Source: Fibrobacter sp.
Lineage (GTDB): Bacteria; Fibrobacterota; Fibrobacteria; Fibrobacterales; Fibrobacteraceae
Direction of reading: 5' to 3'
Length of the DNA: 45,271 nt
Assembly: GCA_017642335.1 (NCBI GenBank)
Contig: JAGCPF010000028.1
Location: 1-45,271 of the forward strand
Both the position numbers and the translations under genes were made by a program. Shown here piece by piece: positions 15,950 through 24,743 of the stretch. The stretch's first letter is position 1, and each line of letters begins with the position of its first letter. The notes under the pieces are model-generated. The model ran no database searches and was not told the DNA's origin. It worked only from the letters and a program-made list of their open reading frames with translations.

Positions 15950-16938
15950 CCCCCGTCAAGGTAAAGGGTGTAAGCTATTTCGGCGTGCGTTCGCCCGACC
16001 ACGCCATTTCGGACATGCAGCAAATCAAGGCCGCGGGATTCAGCGCGGTTCTCCACACGTGGAGCGAAGAGGACCTGCAATACTATTTCGACACAATGAA
16101 AGAAATCGTGGACCGGAGTGCCGGGCTCGGTCTCAAGGTCTACGTGAACCCGTGGGGCATCGGCCGCGTGTTCGGCGGCGAGGCCTATTCCGAACTCACG
16201 GCCAGGAACCACGACATGTGCCAGGTGGCGCTCGACGGCAAGCCCAAAGTGGCCGCCTGCCCGAACCACCCAGAATTCCGCGCCTACATGCACCGCTGGA
16301 TCGAAACCGTGTGCGCGACGAAGGTCGACACGATATTCTGGGACGAGCCGCATTTCTATTTCGAAAAGGGCGGGCTTGCCAACTGGAGCTGCCGCTGCGA
16401 GAAATGCCAGGCCAAGTTCCGCAAGCAGTTCGGCTACGACATGCCCGCGGAACTCACCGACGACGTGTTGAAGTTCCGCGAAGACAGCCTCATCGACTTC
16501 CTGAAGGAAATGACCGACGACGTACACGCCCGCGGCAAGCATAACTGCGTTTGCATGCTGCCGCCGTGGTTCCCCGCCGGGCTCGACGACTGGGGCCGCG
16601 TGGCTAAGCTGGAAAGCGTCGACGAAGTGGCCAGCGACCCGTACTGGGAACGTGGCGCCACCGAGGAATGGGTCCGCGAAAAGTACGCCGAAACGGCAAA
16701 GAAGCTCGTGGATGTCGCCCGCCAATACGGAAAGGCCGTGCAGATGTGGATCAAGGCGTACCAGATCGAGGCCGGCCGCGAGAACGACCTAGCCATCGCC
16801 GTCGAGGAAAGCCGCAAAGCAGGTATCGACAACATCTTCGCATGGAGCTACCGCGGCACCGAAACGCTCAGCTGGCTAAAAAGCGACAACCCGGACGAAG
16901 TCGCGAGAGCGTTCCGGGCGTCTATTGGAGCAAACTAA
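15928..16938 (+). CDS. TIM-barrel, glycoside-hydrolase-like protein
   Basis: The 336-residue product starts within the preceding gene. The frame opens at 15880, but ATG 15928 gives a compact start MGEGRNLTPVKVKGVSYFG. Features that recall TIM-barrel glycosidases are the N-terminal strand KGVSYFGVRSPDHAISDMQQ, IKAAGFSAVLHTWSEEDLQYY, VYVNPWGIGRVFGGE and DTIFWDEPHFYFE, where the glutamate could be catalytic. NIFAWSYRGTE comes near the end. The segment CRCEKCQAKFRKQFG has a cysteine cluster like the CxxC(Q) found in several uncharacterised putative glycosidases. There is no signal peptide, so it should be cytoplasmic. The substrate is unknown. Confidence 0.7.
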   Translation: MGEGRNLTPVKVKGVSYFGVRSPDHAISDMQQIKAAGFSAVLHTWSEEDLQYYFDTMKEIVDRSAGLGLKVYVNPWGIGRVFGGEAYSELTARNHDMCQVALDGKPKVAACPNHPEFRAYMHRWIETVCATKVDTIFWDEPHFYFEKGGLANWSCRCEKCQAKFRKQFGYDMPAELTDDVLKFREDSLIDFLKEMTDDVHARGKHNCVCMLPPWFPAGLDDWGRVAKLESVDEVASDPYWERGATEEWVREKYAETAKKLVDVARQYGKAVQMWIKAYQIEAGRENDLAIAVEESRKAGIDNIFAWSYRGTETLSWLKSDNPDEVARAFRASIGAN

Positions 16939-16958
16939 TTTTCAAACAGGCCCTCCTT

Positions 16959-17822
16959 ATGACAAGAAGACTATTTGCAGCAACGTTATTAGCATTCCTT
17001 TTTGCTTCATACGCCAACGCTTGGGATATGGGCGCATATGTCGAAAACGCACACGCCGGCGAAGGAGTCAAGGACACAGCGTTTGTTTGGAAAGACGAAC
17101 AAGCGCAACCTGAAGCCGCCGAAGACAGCAGCATGGCATTGACCCAAGAAAAGAAAGAGAAATACAAGGAAATAAAGCAACAGAAAAGGAACGACAAGAA
17201 AATCGCATCCCAGCAAAATACGGACGCCCGCCAAGGATTCTTCTTTTCGACAGGACTTTCAGTCGGCTACACATCATCAAACAATACCGAAGGAGGCGAT
17301 AGGTATTACAGCAAAAATGTTAATAAATTTAGCGGGCTGTCTATTCCTTTCATCGAAACACGATTCGGCATTTACATTGCCAAAATAGTCTCTGTTTATG
17401 TAGCTTTAGGACTCGGCCTCGAATCCGGAAACTACGAAGGCACCATCAATAATAGGGATGATAAAGCAAAAGTTGATGCAATAAGCCTGAGAGGCATAGC
17501 AGGGCTCGGCGCAGAATTTTATCCATTCCAGGACAAAGAGAGCGCTCTTTACGGTCTATATTTAGGGCTTTGCGTTGGCGGAGCAAGCGAAAGGGTACAA
17601 GCGGACGAAGGAGACCACACTTTCAGATCGGAAGATCGTGATTTAGATAGTTTCGCGACCACCTTCGCCCGTATCGAAATAGGTTACGACTTCTGGTTAG
17701 GAAAACGCTGGAGAATAGGCCCCGCATTCAGTTACACCTTCGGCAAATATGACACTGACGATGACGACAGCCTTATCACAAAAAGCCATAACATCAATTT
17801 AGGCATCAGATTTGCACGCTAA
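16959..17822 (+). CDS. Outer-membrane beta-barrel protein, paralogue 1 of 4
   Basis: The 287-residue product has the signal peptide MTRRLFAATLLAFLFASYANA. A helical, charged stretch follows (ALTQEKKEKYKEIKQQKRND, residues about 61-80) that the other three copies lack. The barrel part begins at QGFFFSTGLSVGYTSS. It shares ETRFGIYIAKIVSVYVALGL, GLGAEFYPFQDKESALYGLY and FWLGKRWRIGPAFSYTFG with the genes at 17919, 23886 and 24744. The alternating aromatic strands suggest an OmpW/OprF-size barrel of eight to ten strands. The frame is open upstream, but ATG 16959 follows the previous stop by 20 bases and gives the signal peptide. GAGCC-GTTT-GGCTC after the stop is a weak hairpin without a T-run. 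Function is unknown. Confidence 0.8.
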   Translation: MTRRLFAATLLAFLFASYANAWDMGAYVENAHAGEGVKDTAFVWKDEQAQPEAAEDSSMALTQEKKEKYKEIKQQKRNDKKIASQQNTDARQGFFFSTGLSVGYTSSNNTEGGDRYYSKNVNKFSGLSIPFIETRFGIYIAKIVSVYVALGLGLESGNYEGTINNRDDKAKVDAISLRGIAGLGAEFYPFQDKESALYGLYLGLCVGGASERVQADEGDHTFRSEDRDLDSFATTFARIEIGYDFWLGKRWRIGPAFSYTFGKYDTDDDDSLITKSHNINLGIRFAR

Positions 17823-17855
17823 GAGCCGTTTGGCTCCGTAAATCCATCACTTTTT

Positions 17856-17885
17856 TTGATACACATTTTAGCATTTGTATATATT
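17856..17885 (+). promoter_or_regulatory. Probable promoter of barrel paralogue 2
   Basis: TTGATA at 17856-17861 and TATATT at 17880-17885 are 18 bases apart, 33 bases before the ATG at 17919. The TTTGTATATATT context repeats that upstream of 2016. Confidence 0.55.
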
Positions 17886-17918
17886 TTATTCGTACTCTGT
17901 TACGAAAAGGATATACAA

Positions 17919-18650
17919 ATGAAAAGAATCATCGTTTCGCTCCTGTTGATTGCATCTTGTGCGTTTGCACAAAACCAAACATCATCCAGCAGCGACCCCT
18001 CTTATCATACCCGTAGAGGTTTCTATTTCAATGCAAATCTCGGAATCATCTACACTTCCACAACAATGGAAACGACCGATACATACGAGAACTACACATA
18101 CGAGGAAATGAATAACTTTTCAGGATTCATCCCCCACGATGAAATCCGACTCGGTTTATCCATAGCCAACATATTTTCTATTTACGCAGCTCTAGGTTTC
18201 AGTTATGGAACCGGCTCCTACGAAGACAAACAAAAAAATACCGGCGACAAATACGAAGAGTATACTTTTCAAGAAGCGGAAAGCCACAATGATGACATTA
18301 GGTTCCTTTTTGGTTTAGGCGGGGAATTCTACCCCATCCAAGACAAGGAAAAATCCTTTTACGGCCTATTCGTAGGAATCACCGCAGGTTTCGTAATAGA
18401 CAACATTTATCATACCGACCATTCTTTCGATGACATCTATAAAGACGAAATAATCGGCCTCCCCATCGGAAATTTCATTTTCCGCTTTGAAGTCGGCAGG
18501 GATTGGTGGTTCAGCAAACGCTGGAGTTTTGGCGTCGCTTTGAATTACACAATCGGTTTCATGGAAGAAGAATATTCCTATACCAAATACGAGGAAGAGA
18601 TATCCGAATCCAGCCACACCATCGGTTTGGCGGTTAGGATGACTCATTAA
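17919..18650 (+). CDS. Outer-membrane beta-barrel protein, paralogue 2 of 4
   Basis: The 243-residue product starts MKRIIVSLLLIASCAFAQ, a clear signal peptide cut after AFA. The mature part has the family pattern: RRGFYFNANLGIIYTST, FSGFIPHDEIRLGLSIANIF, FLFGLGGEFYPIQDKEKSFY, GLFVGITAGFVIDNIYHTD, FRFEVGRDWWFSKRWSFGVA and a C-terminal HTIGLAVRMTH. AAGG lies 8 bases before the ATG. The frame is open 21 codons further upstream, but that stretch is the promoter. It is closest to the copies at 23886 and 24744. The gene is followed by a strong terminator and then the two giant genes. Confidence 0.85.
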   Translation: MKRIIVSLLLIASCAFAQNQTSSSSDPSYHTRRGFYFNANLGIIYTSTTMETTDTYENYTYEEMNNFSGFIPHDEIRLGLSIANIFSIYAALGFSYGTGSYEDKQKNTGDKYEEYTFQEAESHNDDIRFLFGLGGEFYPIQDKEKSFYGLFVGITAGFVIDNIYHTDHSFDDIYKDEIIGLPIGNFIFRFEVGRDWWFSKRWSFGVALNYTIGFMEEEYSYTKYEEEISESSHTIGLAVRMTH

Positions 18651-18685
18651 ACGTTCATCACATTAATCTTTTATATAACACAACA

Positions 18686-18718
18686 ACCCGGGCGAAATCG
18701 CCTGGGTGTTTTTTTTGC
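18686..18718 (+). terminator. Intrinsic terminator after barrel paralogue 2
   Basis: ACCCGGGCG-AAAT-CGCCTGGGT forms a nine-base-pair stem (one mismatch) followed by a T-run. The following 190 bases to 18910 are AT-rich and carry no gene; they presumably hold the promoter of the giant gene. Confidence 0.88.
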
Positions 18719-18910
18719 GGGGACGGAACGGCAAATAATATGTTTTCACAACAATGTATAATTTTTGTATTACAAATTTCTCAACAAACAATTTTATATG
18801 TTTTTTTATTTACAAACAAAATGAATTTGTATAATATTTTTTTATTAAGTTATTGTTAACTTTTCCAATAGTCAACCAACAAACTAATCTACTTTTAAGA
18901 AGGAGACAAT

Positions 18911-21235
18911 ATGTCCGAAAATACGCCCGAAAATATGCCTACATCAGAAGATAAACAGGCTCAATTCACCCGAGCTTTTTATAAAGAAGTGCAAAAATTA
19001 ATTGGAGGCGACAACTCACAAGAAAAACTCGCTCTTATGCTTCCGGGCATTGCTCTGAAACAAAGCGATTACTCCTTCGACAAAGTCAAGAGCCCCATTG
19101 TGGAGGCTAACGAATCACGCCTAGCAAACAAGTTGTACGACCCGGCCGAAGTTGTGGGTGCCGATAACGGTATGACACTGCCCACACAGTACATGTCCGC
19201 ACTGAACGCTCTCACCCCTAAAATCAATTCGTTCATCGCGCTAGCAAAAAATAAACTGCGCGAGCTTCTAATCAAAAAATACCCATTCACCTTCGAATAC
19301 CCCGACGGCACATCGAAATACAATCCCGACTCTACCTTCCAGGAAGTCTATTTCCACCTGTATAATGACTACCTAGAAGCCGCCAGGGCATGGGCACAAA
19401 AGCAGACTCAGCAAAAACAGGAACTGGGAAACAATTCAAACGAGTATTTGACCTGGTACCAAGACCATGCCGAAGTGGAATTTAACATCATCAACCAAAA
19501 AAGGGCAAAGATTCTCGCAATCTTCTCCCCCAATGACATGAAGATTCTCGAAGGCGTACTTGACAGTGGTAGCGGTGCAGAGTTGCAAGAAGCGCGTCAG
19601 ATGCTGAACAACCTCAAAAAGATGAATCCCGACGGCAGCTACACCTACCCAGTTTCTTTCTATCCCTCGGACTGGCACAAGTACCTGACTACATCTTTTA
19701 CTCCTGTTGACTTGCTGAATTCTCCGGAAAAGCTCGCTGACGACATCCGCTTGCTCGTTGCACGCAGGACCGGCATCACCTATCAACTTGACGCCATCAA
19801 AGACCAGATTCCGGACGCCACAGATCTTTCTAACGCAACCACGGCAGCCCGTAACGCAGAAAAGGCCTGGGATAGCGCATTCAACGCGATGGCAATGGCC
19901 GGAGAACAGGCGGGTATTGACTTTATCATCAACACAGTCAAATCCGTTTGCAGTGTATGCGGTTCCAGCGACCAAGCCAAGGGTGTACTCGACAATATCA
20001 CCACCCAAAAAACAAATGAAGAAAACGAAACTATCAACAAGCCTGTTTCTGACACAATGACAGAAAATGTGGCCAAGCTCATCAATACGGCCAACAGCAA
20101 CAATGACAGCAATGAAAAGAAATTCCTTGACACTCTGAAAAACAAAGTGGACGTCAGCAATCTTGACAAGGATACCCTCAACACCATTGCCAGTGGCAAC
20201 CAACCGAATAAGGGCAATCAAGCAGCACTCACCACAGCAGACGCAGTTTCGAAAGTGGTTGGCGAAGTCTTCAACGAAATCAAGAAGGGTGCTGAAGCAG
20301 TCGACAAAGCGCAAAACGATTTGATGTCCAAGATTAGCGAATATGTGAAAACCGCAGCCTACGAAACAAAACTCGCCAACCGAGCCCAACTCAAGACGAC
20401 CCTCAGTATGCTTAACAAGCAATTGAATGATATTGATGACAAATTGGAAGAACTCAGGAGCAATTTCGCTATTTCACTGCAGAGCAAGGGTGGCAACGTA
20501 GAACCCCCGACCATTCCAGAAGGATTCTCGCAGTGTCTCATCACCCACAGTATGAGCACTACGGTTCATGAAGAAGATTCATTCACATATGCCACGAGAA
20601 AAACATCAAAAAAGGGTTTCTGGATATTCAAGAAATCCAGTTCGTCCTCCTCAAGCGAAAGCACTTTCAATTCGTTCTGCGAAGACAACGACACAACAAT
20701 ATCTATTGGCATGAACATCGCAAAAGTTGCTATCGAACGCGAATGGTTCAACCCAGGATTGTTCGTGCTAACAAAGAACATGTACAGTCTTTCAAACGGA
20801 GTCAAAATTTCGGAAGGGGACGATTCATTATCCGATCAGGAAAAAGCAGCACAAAACATCCTGCCCTGCTACCCCACGGCACTGGTTATCGCACGCGATG
20901 TGACAATCAAGATAACAAACACAAGTTCGAAAGCGTCCTCCTACGCCCGCAGCATCTCCAGTGAAACGTCTTCGTCCAGTTCTTTCTTTGTATTCCATTC
21001 TGGCGACGGAACAAAGGCGGAATCCACATACAACACGTCCTCTAGCAGGTTCGACGGCAACACGCTCACCATGAAGTTCGCAACACCTCAGGTAATCGGC
21101 GTATACCTTCATGCCATTGCGAAAGATGAAAGTACACAATATCCGACCACATTGGACAACGACGATCTCTCTACAATCACCAGGTTTGTCGAATCCTACA
21201 AGGATGTCCTCGACAACCATTTTATCAGCAAATAA
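18911..21235 (+). CDS. Giant unrecognised protein A (774 aa), paralogue of the next gene
   Basis: I do not recognise this family with certainty. The protein has no signal peptide or membrane segment. Residues about 40-300 are strongly shared with the next gene: LALMLPGIALKQSDY, ANESRLANKLYDP, ADNGMTLPTQYMSALNALTP, FSPNDMKILEGVLDSGSGAE, LQEARQMLNNLKK and SFTPVDLLNSPEKLADDI. A middle region of about 230 residues is helical and rich in N, T, D and K. The C-terminal third has IPEGFSQCLITHSM, IEREWFNPGLFVLTKNM and YPTALVIARDVTIKI. Serine-rich loops and TPQVIGVYLHAIA close it. AAGGAG precedes the ATG. The C-terminal layout recalls large uncharacterised proteins of other bacteria and fungi; this is recollection only. 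Confidence 0.85.
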   Translation: MSENTPENMPTSEDKQAQFTRAFYKEVQKLIGGDNSQEKLALMLPGIALKQSDYSFDKVKSPIVEANESRLANKLYDPAEVVGADNGMTLPTQYMSALNALTPKINSFIALAKNKLRELLIKKYPFTFEYPDGTSKYNPDSTFQEVYFHLYNDYLEAARAWAQKQTQQKQELGNNSNEYLTWYQDHAEVEFNIINQKRAKILAIFSPNDMKILEGVLDSGSGAELQEARQMLNNLKKMNPDGSYTYPVSFYPSDWHKYLTTSFTPVDLLNSPEKLADDIRLLVARRTGITYQLDAIKDQIPDATDLSNATTAARNAEKAWDSAFNAMAMAGEQAGIDFIINTVKSVCSVCGSSDQAKGVLDNITTQKTNEENETINKPVSDTMTENVAKLINTANSNNDSNEKKFLDTLKNKVDVSNLDKDTLNTIASGNQPNKGNQAALTTADAVSKVVGEVFNEIKKGAEAVDKAQNDLMSKISEYVKTAAYETKLANRAQLKTTLSMLNKQLNDIDDKLEELRSNFAISLQSKGGNVEPPTIPEGFSQCLITHSMSTTVHEEDSFTYATRKTSKKGFWIFKKSSSSSSSESTFNSFCEDNDTTISIGMNIAKVAIEREWFNPGLFVLTKNMYSLSNGVKISEGDDSLSDQEKAAQNILPCYPTALVIARDVTIKITNTSSKASSYARSISSETSSSSSFFVFHSGDGTKAESTYNTSSSRFDGNTLTMKFATPQVIGVYLHAIAKDESTQYPTTLDNDDLSTITRFVESYKDVLDNHFISK

Positions 21236-21260
21236 CGCGACAGAAGAGATCCATTTAGCC

Positions 21261-21299
21261 ATGGAATCCGGGGAGAATTACTCACCGGATTCCATTTTT
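21261..21299 (+). terminator. Hairpin with T-run between the two giant genes
   Basis: ATGGAATCCGG at 21261-21271 and CCGGATTCCAT at 21285-21295 form a perfect 11-base-pair stem with a 13-base loop. TTTTT runs to 21299, directly followed by the GGGAG ribosome-binding site of the second giant gene. It is either a terminator that lowers expression of the second gene or an attenuator. Confidence 0.75.
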
Positions 21300-21309
21300 G
21301 GGAGTTTAT

Positions 21310-23751
21310 ATGGCCAATTCGAAAAAAAAGAGTTCGAGCATAAGCGCAAAGAAGAAGAAAAAGAAAAAAAGCAACACAAAGAAAACAACATCAAATACTG
21401 TAAAAAAAGATCCTATTACAGTCATTATAAATAATGACAATACGAACAACAATCCGGATACCGTAGAAAAGGATCCAATTACAGACGCCATAAACAACGA
21501 AGTAAAAAAAGTCATTGAAGATGTCAAATCAAGCACTGTCGCAAGCAATTCGTTTGCTGACGCGATTTATAATGGAATAAACAACGCAATCGGGGGGGCA
21601 AACCCCAATCAGTTTATTACATTGATGCTACCGGGCATTATCTTGAATGCAAAGGATTACGCCTACGATTACGATTCGAACGCTCCCAAAAGCGTAATTG
21701 TAGAGCAGAATGAATCTCGACTTGCGAATAAAATGTTCGACCCCTGCCGTATGACAGGCAGCGATAACGGATTTTCTCTACCATACCAGTACAAGGCCGC
21801 ACTGGATATCCTAACGCCCAAAATAAACAAGACCTTGGCAGAGCAAAAGACTAGGTTACGTCAGCTCTTGATAAGCGACTATCCCTACGATTTCGGCGAC
21901 GGCTCCGAAACAGTCTACTCGCTACAAGAGGTGTATTTCAGGCTGTATGACGAATACATGGCAGAAGTCACTCGCTGGAATAAAGTCCAGCAAGAGAAAA
22001 AGACTGAGCTTCAGAAAAAATTCCCAATTAACAGCGAATACAATGAAGCCTATCTAGAATGGTACGAGCATAACGCAGAACTGTATTTAAACGAAATAGA
22101 AGAAAAAAAATCGAAGATTCTGTCGGTATTTTCGCCAAATGACATGAAAACATTGGAAGGAATACTTGACAGTGGTTGCGGTGCCGAATTACAAGAAGCA
22201 CGGCAAACCCTGCTCAACGAGCGCAAACTTACGCCGGGCGGTGGCAGCGTATACCCAGTCAGGTTTTCTCCACCGGACTGGTTCAAACTAATTGGCACAT
22301 CGTACACCCCTGCAGACTTGCTGCGCAGTCCCGAAGAAATTTCAGAGGAACTAGAAGTTTTTTCTGTGCGACGGATGGAATTATACTCGTTCGTACTAAA
22401 TACTGCCGCCCTAATAAAAAAAGCCGAGATTGTAACACTATACAATAGCGCAAATAAAATCAAAGACGCCTTGGATGAGGGCAAGTCGACTTTTGTCAAT
22501 AACTACGGAACAGCCATCAACAGAGTTATTTATTCAGCGATAGACCTAAAAACGGTTCTCGCAACTCGTACAAAGATGCAAAAGAGCGTTCTAAAAAGGC
22601 TGTCATTAAAGACAGAACCTCTTTTGAGCAAGAACATCAAATCTGTAGGACAAATTGTAACGAATATTACCTCAAATTTGGAGACGTTTGCCAACATACA
22701 GCAGCAATATATAAACCAAATGTCCAAATTGATTGCACTCCTTGAAAAGTCATTTTCAGAAAAAGATTCTGCGATCAACGCACATTTCAATGAACTTCTT
22801 GCCCCGATTTTTAAACAACTTCGCTATATTGATGAGAAAATTGCCAAACTTCAGCAACAGATGGAAATATCATCTAAATTTTATGAAGAAGGTAAGACAG
22901 ATCGCCTGAACGCAACAGATTCCACCGTTATTGTCCCGGAAGGTTTCACACAGGTTCACATCGTATCCAATTTCAGCGAGTTAATGAATTCGACGTCCAA
23001 TGCGTACATGACTACGTCGAAGGGCATCGAGTTTCTATTCCTTGGAACAAAGAATCAGGCCTCAATTTCGCCAGTCATGGAAACTCTATTAGATGAGTCA
23101 TGCGACGTTGAAATTGACATGAATGTTTCAAAGATTGGAATTGAACGAGACTGGTTCAACCCAGGGATATTTGCGCTTACCCGAGATATGCTTAAGTTGG
23201 GAGATACGATGATTTCTCCTGCAAAAGATTACACCGACATGACGGACGAGCGGTTGAGCGAAATGCAAAAGTGCCTTTTCCCAGCATACCCCATAGCCAT
23301 GATTATCGCACGCGACATAAAATTATCGTTCAAATTCAAGCAGACGGCTAATATCGAGGAATTTTATCAGTATTTCGAAAAACATGCCAAGTATGGCGGC
23401 GATTTCTTGATTTTCAAGGGAACCAGCATTACTTCGGGAAATCCTTCCGGCGTTCATTCAAGTCTGGTGAACGATGATACCATCGTACTCAAAATTGATA
23501 CAACCCAGCTAATTGGTTACTATCAAGAAGCAACTCGCGCCGATAAGAGTGCTAAGTTTGATATAGCAAGCATTAGCAACCGCGAAAAACTATCGTATCA
23601 ATCTATATCAGATTTTGTCAGCAACTACAAAAATGTGCTAGGCACTTCGGATCGTCTTGTACGTCTACGCTCTTATCATGCAAGACACAACGGTGATGTT
23701 GCGAATTATGGTAAAAAAGACAGTCCATCAGATTCGTCAACTGGTTCGTAA
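21310..23751 (+). CDS. Giant unrecognised protein B (813 aa), paralogue of the previous gene
   Basis: The start is ATG 21310 with GGGAG seven bases upstream; a TTG at 21298 is in frame but lies in the hairpin. The first 60 residues are very lysine- and asparagine-rich (SSSISAKKKKKKKSNTKKTT) and absent from protein A. The rest matches A: ITLMLPGIILNAKDY, QNESRLANKMFDP, SDNGFSLPYQYKAALDILTP, FSPNDMKTLEGILDSGCGAE, SYTPADLLRSPEEISEEL, VPEGFTQVHIV, IGIERDWFNPGIFALTRDM and YPIAMIIARDIKLSF. The middle region is again helical but diverged. There is no signal peptide. AT content and lysine codons are higher than in the housekeeping genes. Function is unknown; both copies likely act together. Confidence 0.85.
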   Translation: MANSKKKSSSISAKKKKKKKSNTKKTTSNTVKKDPITVIINNDNTNNNPDTVEKDPITDAINNEVKKVIEDVKSSTVASNSFADAIYNGINNAIGGANPNQFITLMLPGIILNAKDYAYDYDSNAPKSVIVEQNESRLANKMFDPCRMTGSDNGFSLPYQYKAALDILTPKINKTLAEQKTRLRQLLISDYPYDFGDGSETVYSLQEVYFRLYDEYMAEVTRWNKVQQEKKTELQKKFPINSEYNEAYLEWYEHNAELYLNEIEEKKSKILSVFSPNDMKTLEGILDSGCGAELQEARQTLLNERKLTPGGGSVYPVRFSPPDWFKLIGTSYTPADLLRSPEEISEELEVFSVRRMELYSFVLNTAALIKKAEIVTLYNSANKIKDALDEGKSTFVNNYGTAINRVIYSAIDLKTVLATRTKMQKSVLKRLSLKTEPLLSKNIKSVGQIVTNITSNLETFANIQQQYINQMSKLIALLEKSFSEKDSAINAHFNELLAPIFKQLRYIDEKIAKLQQQMEISSKFYEEGKTDRLNATDSTVIVPEGFTQVHIVSNFSELMNSTSNAYMTTSKGIEFLFLGTKNQASISPVMETLLDESCDVEIDMNVSKIGIERDWFNPGIFALTRDMLKLGDTMISPAKDYTDMTDERLSEMQKCLFPAYPIAMIIARDIKLSFKFKQTANIEEFYQYFEKHAKYGGDFLIFKGTSITSGNPSGVHSSLVNDDTIVLKIDTTQLIGYYQEATRADKSAKFDIASISNREKLSYQSISDFVSNYKNVLGTSDRLVRLRSYHARHNGDVANYGKKDSPSDSSTGS

Positions 23752-23772
23752 ATTCATATTCCCCCTACTCTC

Positions 23773-23803
23773 AAACCGTGGTCCCACGCCATGGTTTTTT
23801 CTT
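23773..23803 (+). terminator. Intrinsic terminator after giant protein B
   Basis: AAACCGTGG and CCATGGTTT pair with one G-T step around a seven-base loop, followed by a T-rich run. Confidence 0.8.
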
Positions 23804-23839
23804 TTTTCACGACAGGAGCGCTCTTTTTGAGCATTTTGA

Positions 23840-23845
23840 TATATT
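23840..23845 (+). promoter_or_regulatory. Probable -10 box of barrel paralogue 3
   Basis: TATATT in the context TTGATATATTTTTAT lies 40 bases before the ATG at 23886. No clear -35 box is visible. Confidence 0.45.
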
Positions 23846-23885
23846 TTTATTTGCACATCCGCCTCAAGAAGGAGAATGTCCCCAA

Positions 23886-24626
23886 ATGAATCGAATCATT
23901 CTCTCGCTACTGTTGATTACATCTTGTGCGTTCGCACAGTACGAAACACAGAAATACGTTCCTCCTGTTCATGAGCATAAGGGGCTCTACTTTTCTGCCA
24001 ATCCGGGACTTGCCTATACAAATGAACGCAGGGACGCCAAATATGATGATGGAGACGACATCGAATCAAAAAAATTCTCTGGAATTTTGCCCTTCGTCGA
24101 ACTCCGAATCGGTAGATCCTTTGCCAACATGGCATCCTTTTATGCGGCGCTCGGATTGGGTTTGGGGGATGGCACATTCAAAGGAGAAGAGATCACCAAC
24201 GAGAACGGAAACGAAATCAGCAAAGTAACCGTCAAGGACGATGATGACGGCACTTTCAGGTTTTCCTTGGGCGGAGGCGTAGAAATCTACCCCATTCAAA
24301 ACAAGGAGAGCCCGATGTACGGGATTTTCGTTGGGGCCAATGCAGGTTTTGTAATCGACTACTTTAACGTAACCGCATACGACTCTCGCCAAGTGTACAA
24401 GGACTCGTCGATGATAACCGGGACCATAAACCTGTTTGGTAAATTCGACATCGGCAAAGAATGGTGGTTCACCAATCGATGGAGTTTGGGTTTCGCTTTA
24501 AACTATACATTCGGCAGGCTCTACGACGAACAAAAATGGTATAATTATCGCAAAGAGAAAAATACTGTAGACATAATATCCCACAAGAGCCACACCTTCG
24601 GCGTGATGTTTAGGGTTACGCACTGA
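23886..24626 (+). CDS. Outer-membrane beta-barrel protein, paralogue 3 of 4
   Basis: The 246-residue product starts MNRIILSLLLITSCAFAQ, nearly the same signal peptide as the gene at 17919. The mature part has HKGLYFSANPGLAYTNER, FSGILPFVELRIGRSFANM, FSLGGGVEIYPIQNKESPMY, GIFVGANAGFVIDYF, GKEWWFTNRWSLGFALNYTF and HTFGVMFRVTH. The frame is open 36 codons upstream, but that part overlaps the terminator and promoter. AAGGAG lies about 11 bases before the ATG. The very similar signal peptides of copies 2 and 3, on opposite sides of the giant genes, point to duplication. Confidence 0.84.
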   Translation: MNRIILSLLLITSCAFAQYETQKYVPPVHEHKGLYFSANPGLAYTNERRDAKYDDGDDIESKKFSGILPFVELRIGRSFANMASFYAALGLGLGDGTFKGEEITNENGNEISKVTVKDDDDGTFRFSLGGGVEIYPIQNKESPMYGIFVGANAGFVIDYFNVTAYDSRQVYKDSSMITGTINLFGKFDIGKEWWFTNRWSLGFALNYTFGRLYDEQKWYNYRKEKNTVDIISHKSHTFGVMFRVTH

Positions 24627-24704
24627 CCTTGCCCCCTCCCGACACGGAAAAATCCCTTTTTTTTCACTTTTTCGCACTAACAAGTACGTTTTTTTACTTT
24701 TCTA

Positions 24705-24710
24705 TATATT
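24705..24710 (+). promoter_or_regulatory. Probable -10 box of barrel paralogue 4
   Basis: TATATT in the context TCTATATATTTTATGCC lies 33 bases before the ATG at 24744, the same distance as for paralogue 2. Confidence 0.45.
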
Positions 24711-24743
24711 TTATGCCTATCCCTATTCTGAGAAGGAATCACA

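Noticed and set aside
17823..17836. GAGCC-GTTT-GGCTC as a terminator after barrel paralogue 1
   Set aside because: The stem is only five base pairs and no T-run follows at once, so it is noted but not called.
18651..18910. Search for a small RNA or extra gene in the AT-rich gap before giant protein A
   Set aside because: Apart from the terminator at 18686-18718, nothing beyond AT-rich, promoter-like sequence could be supported.
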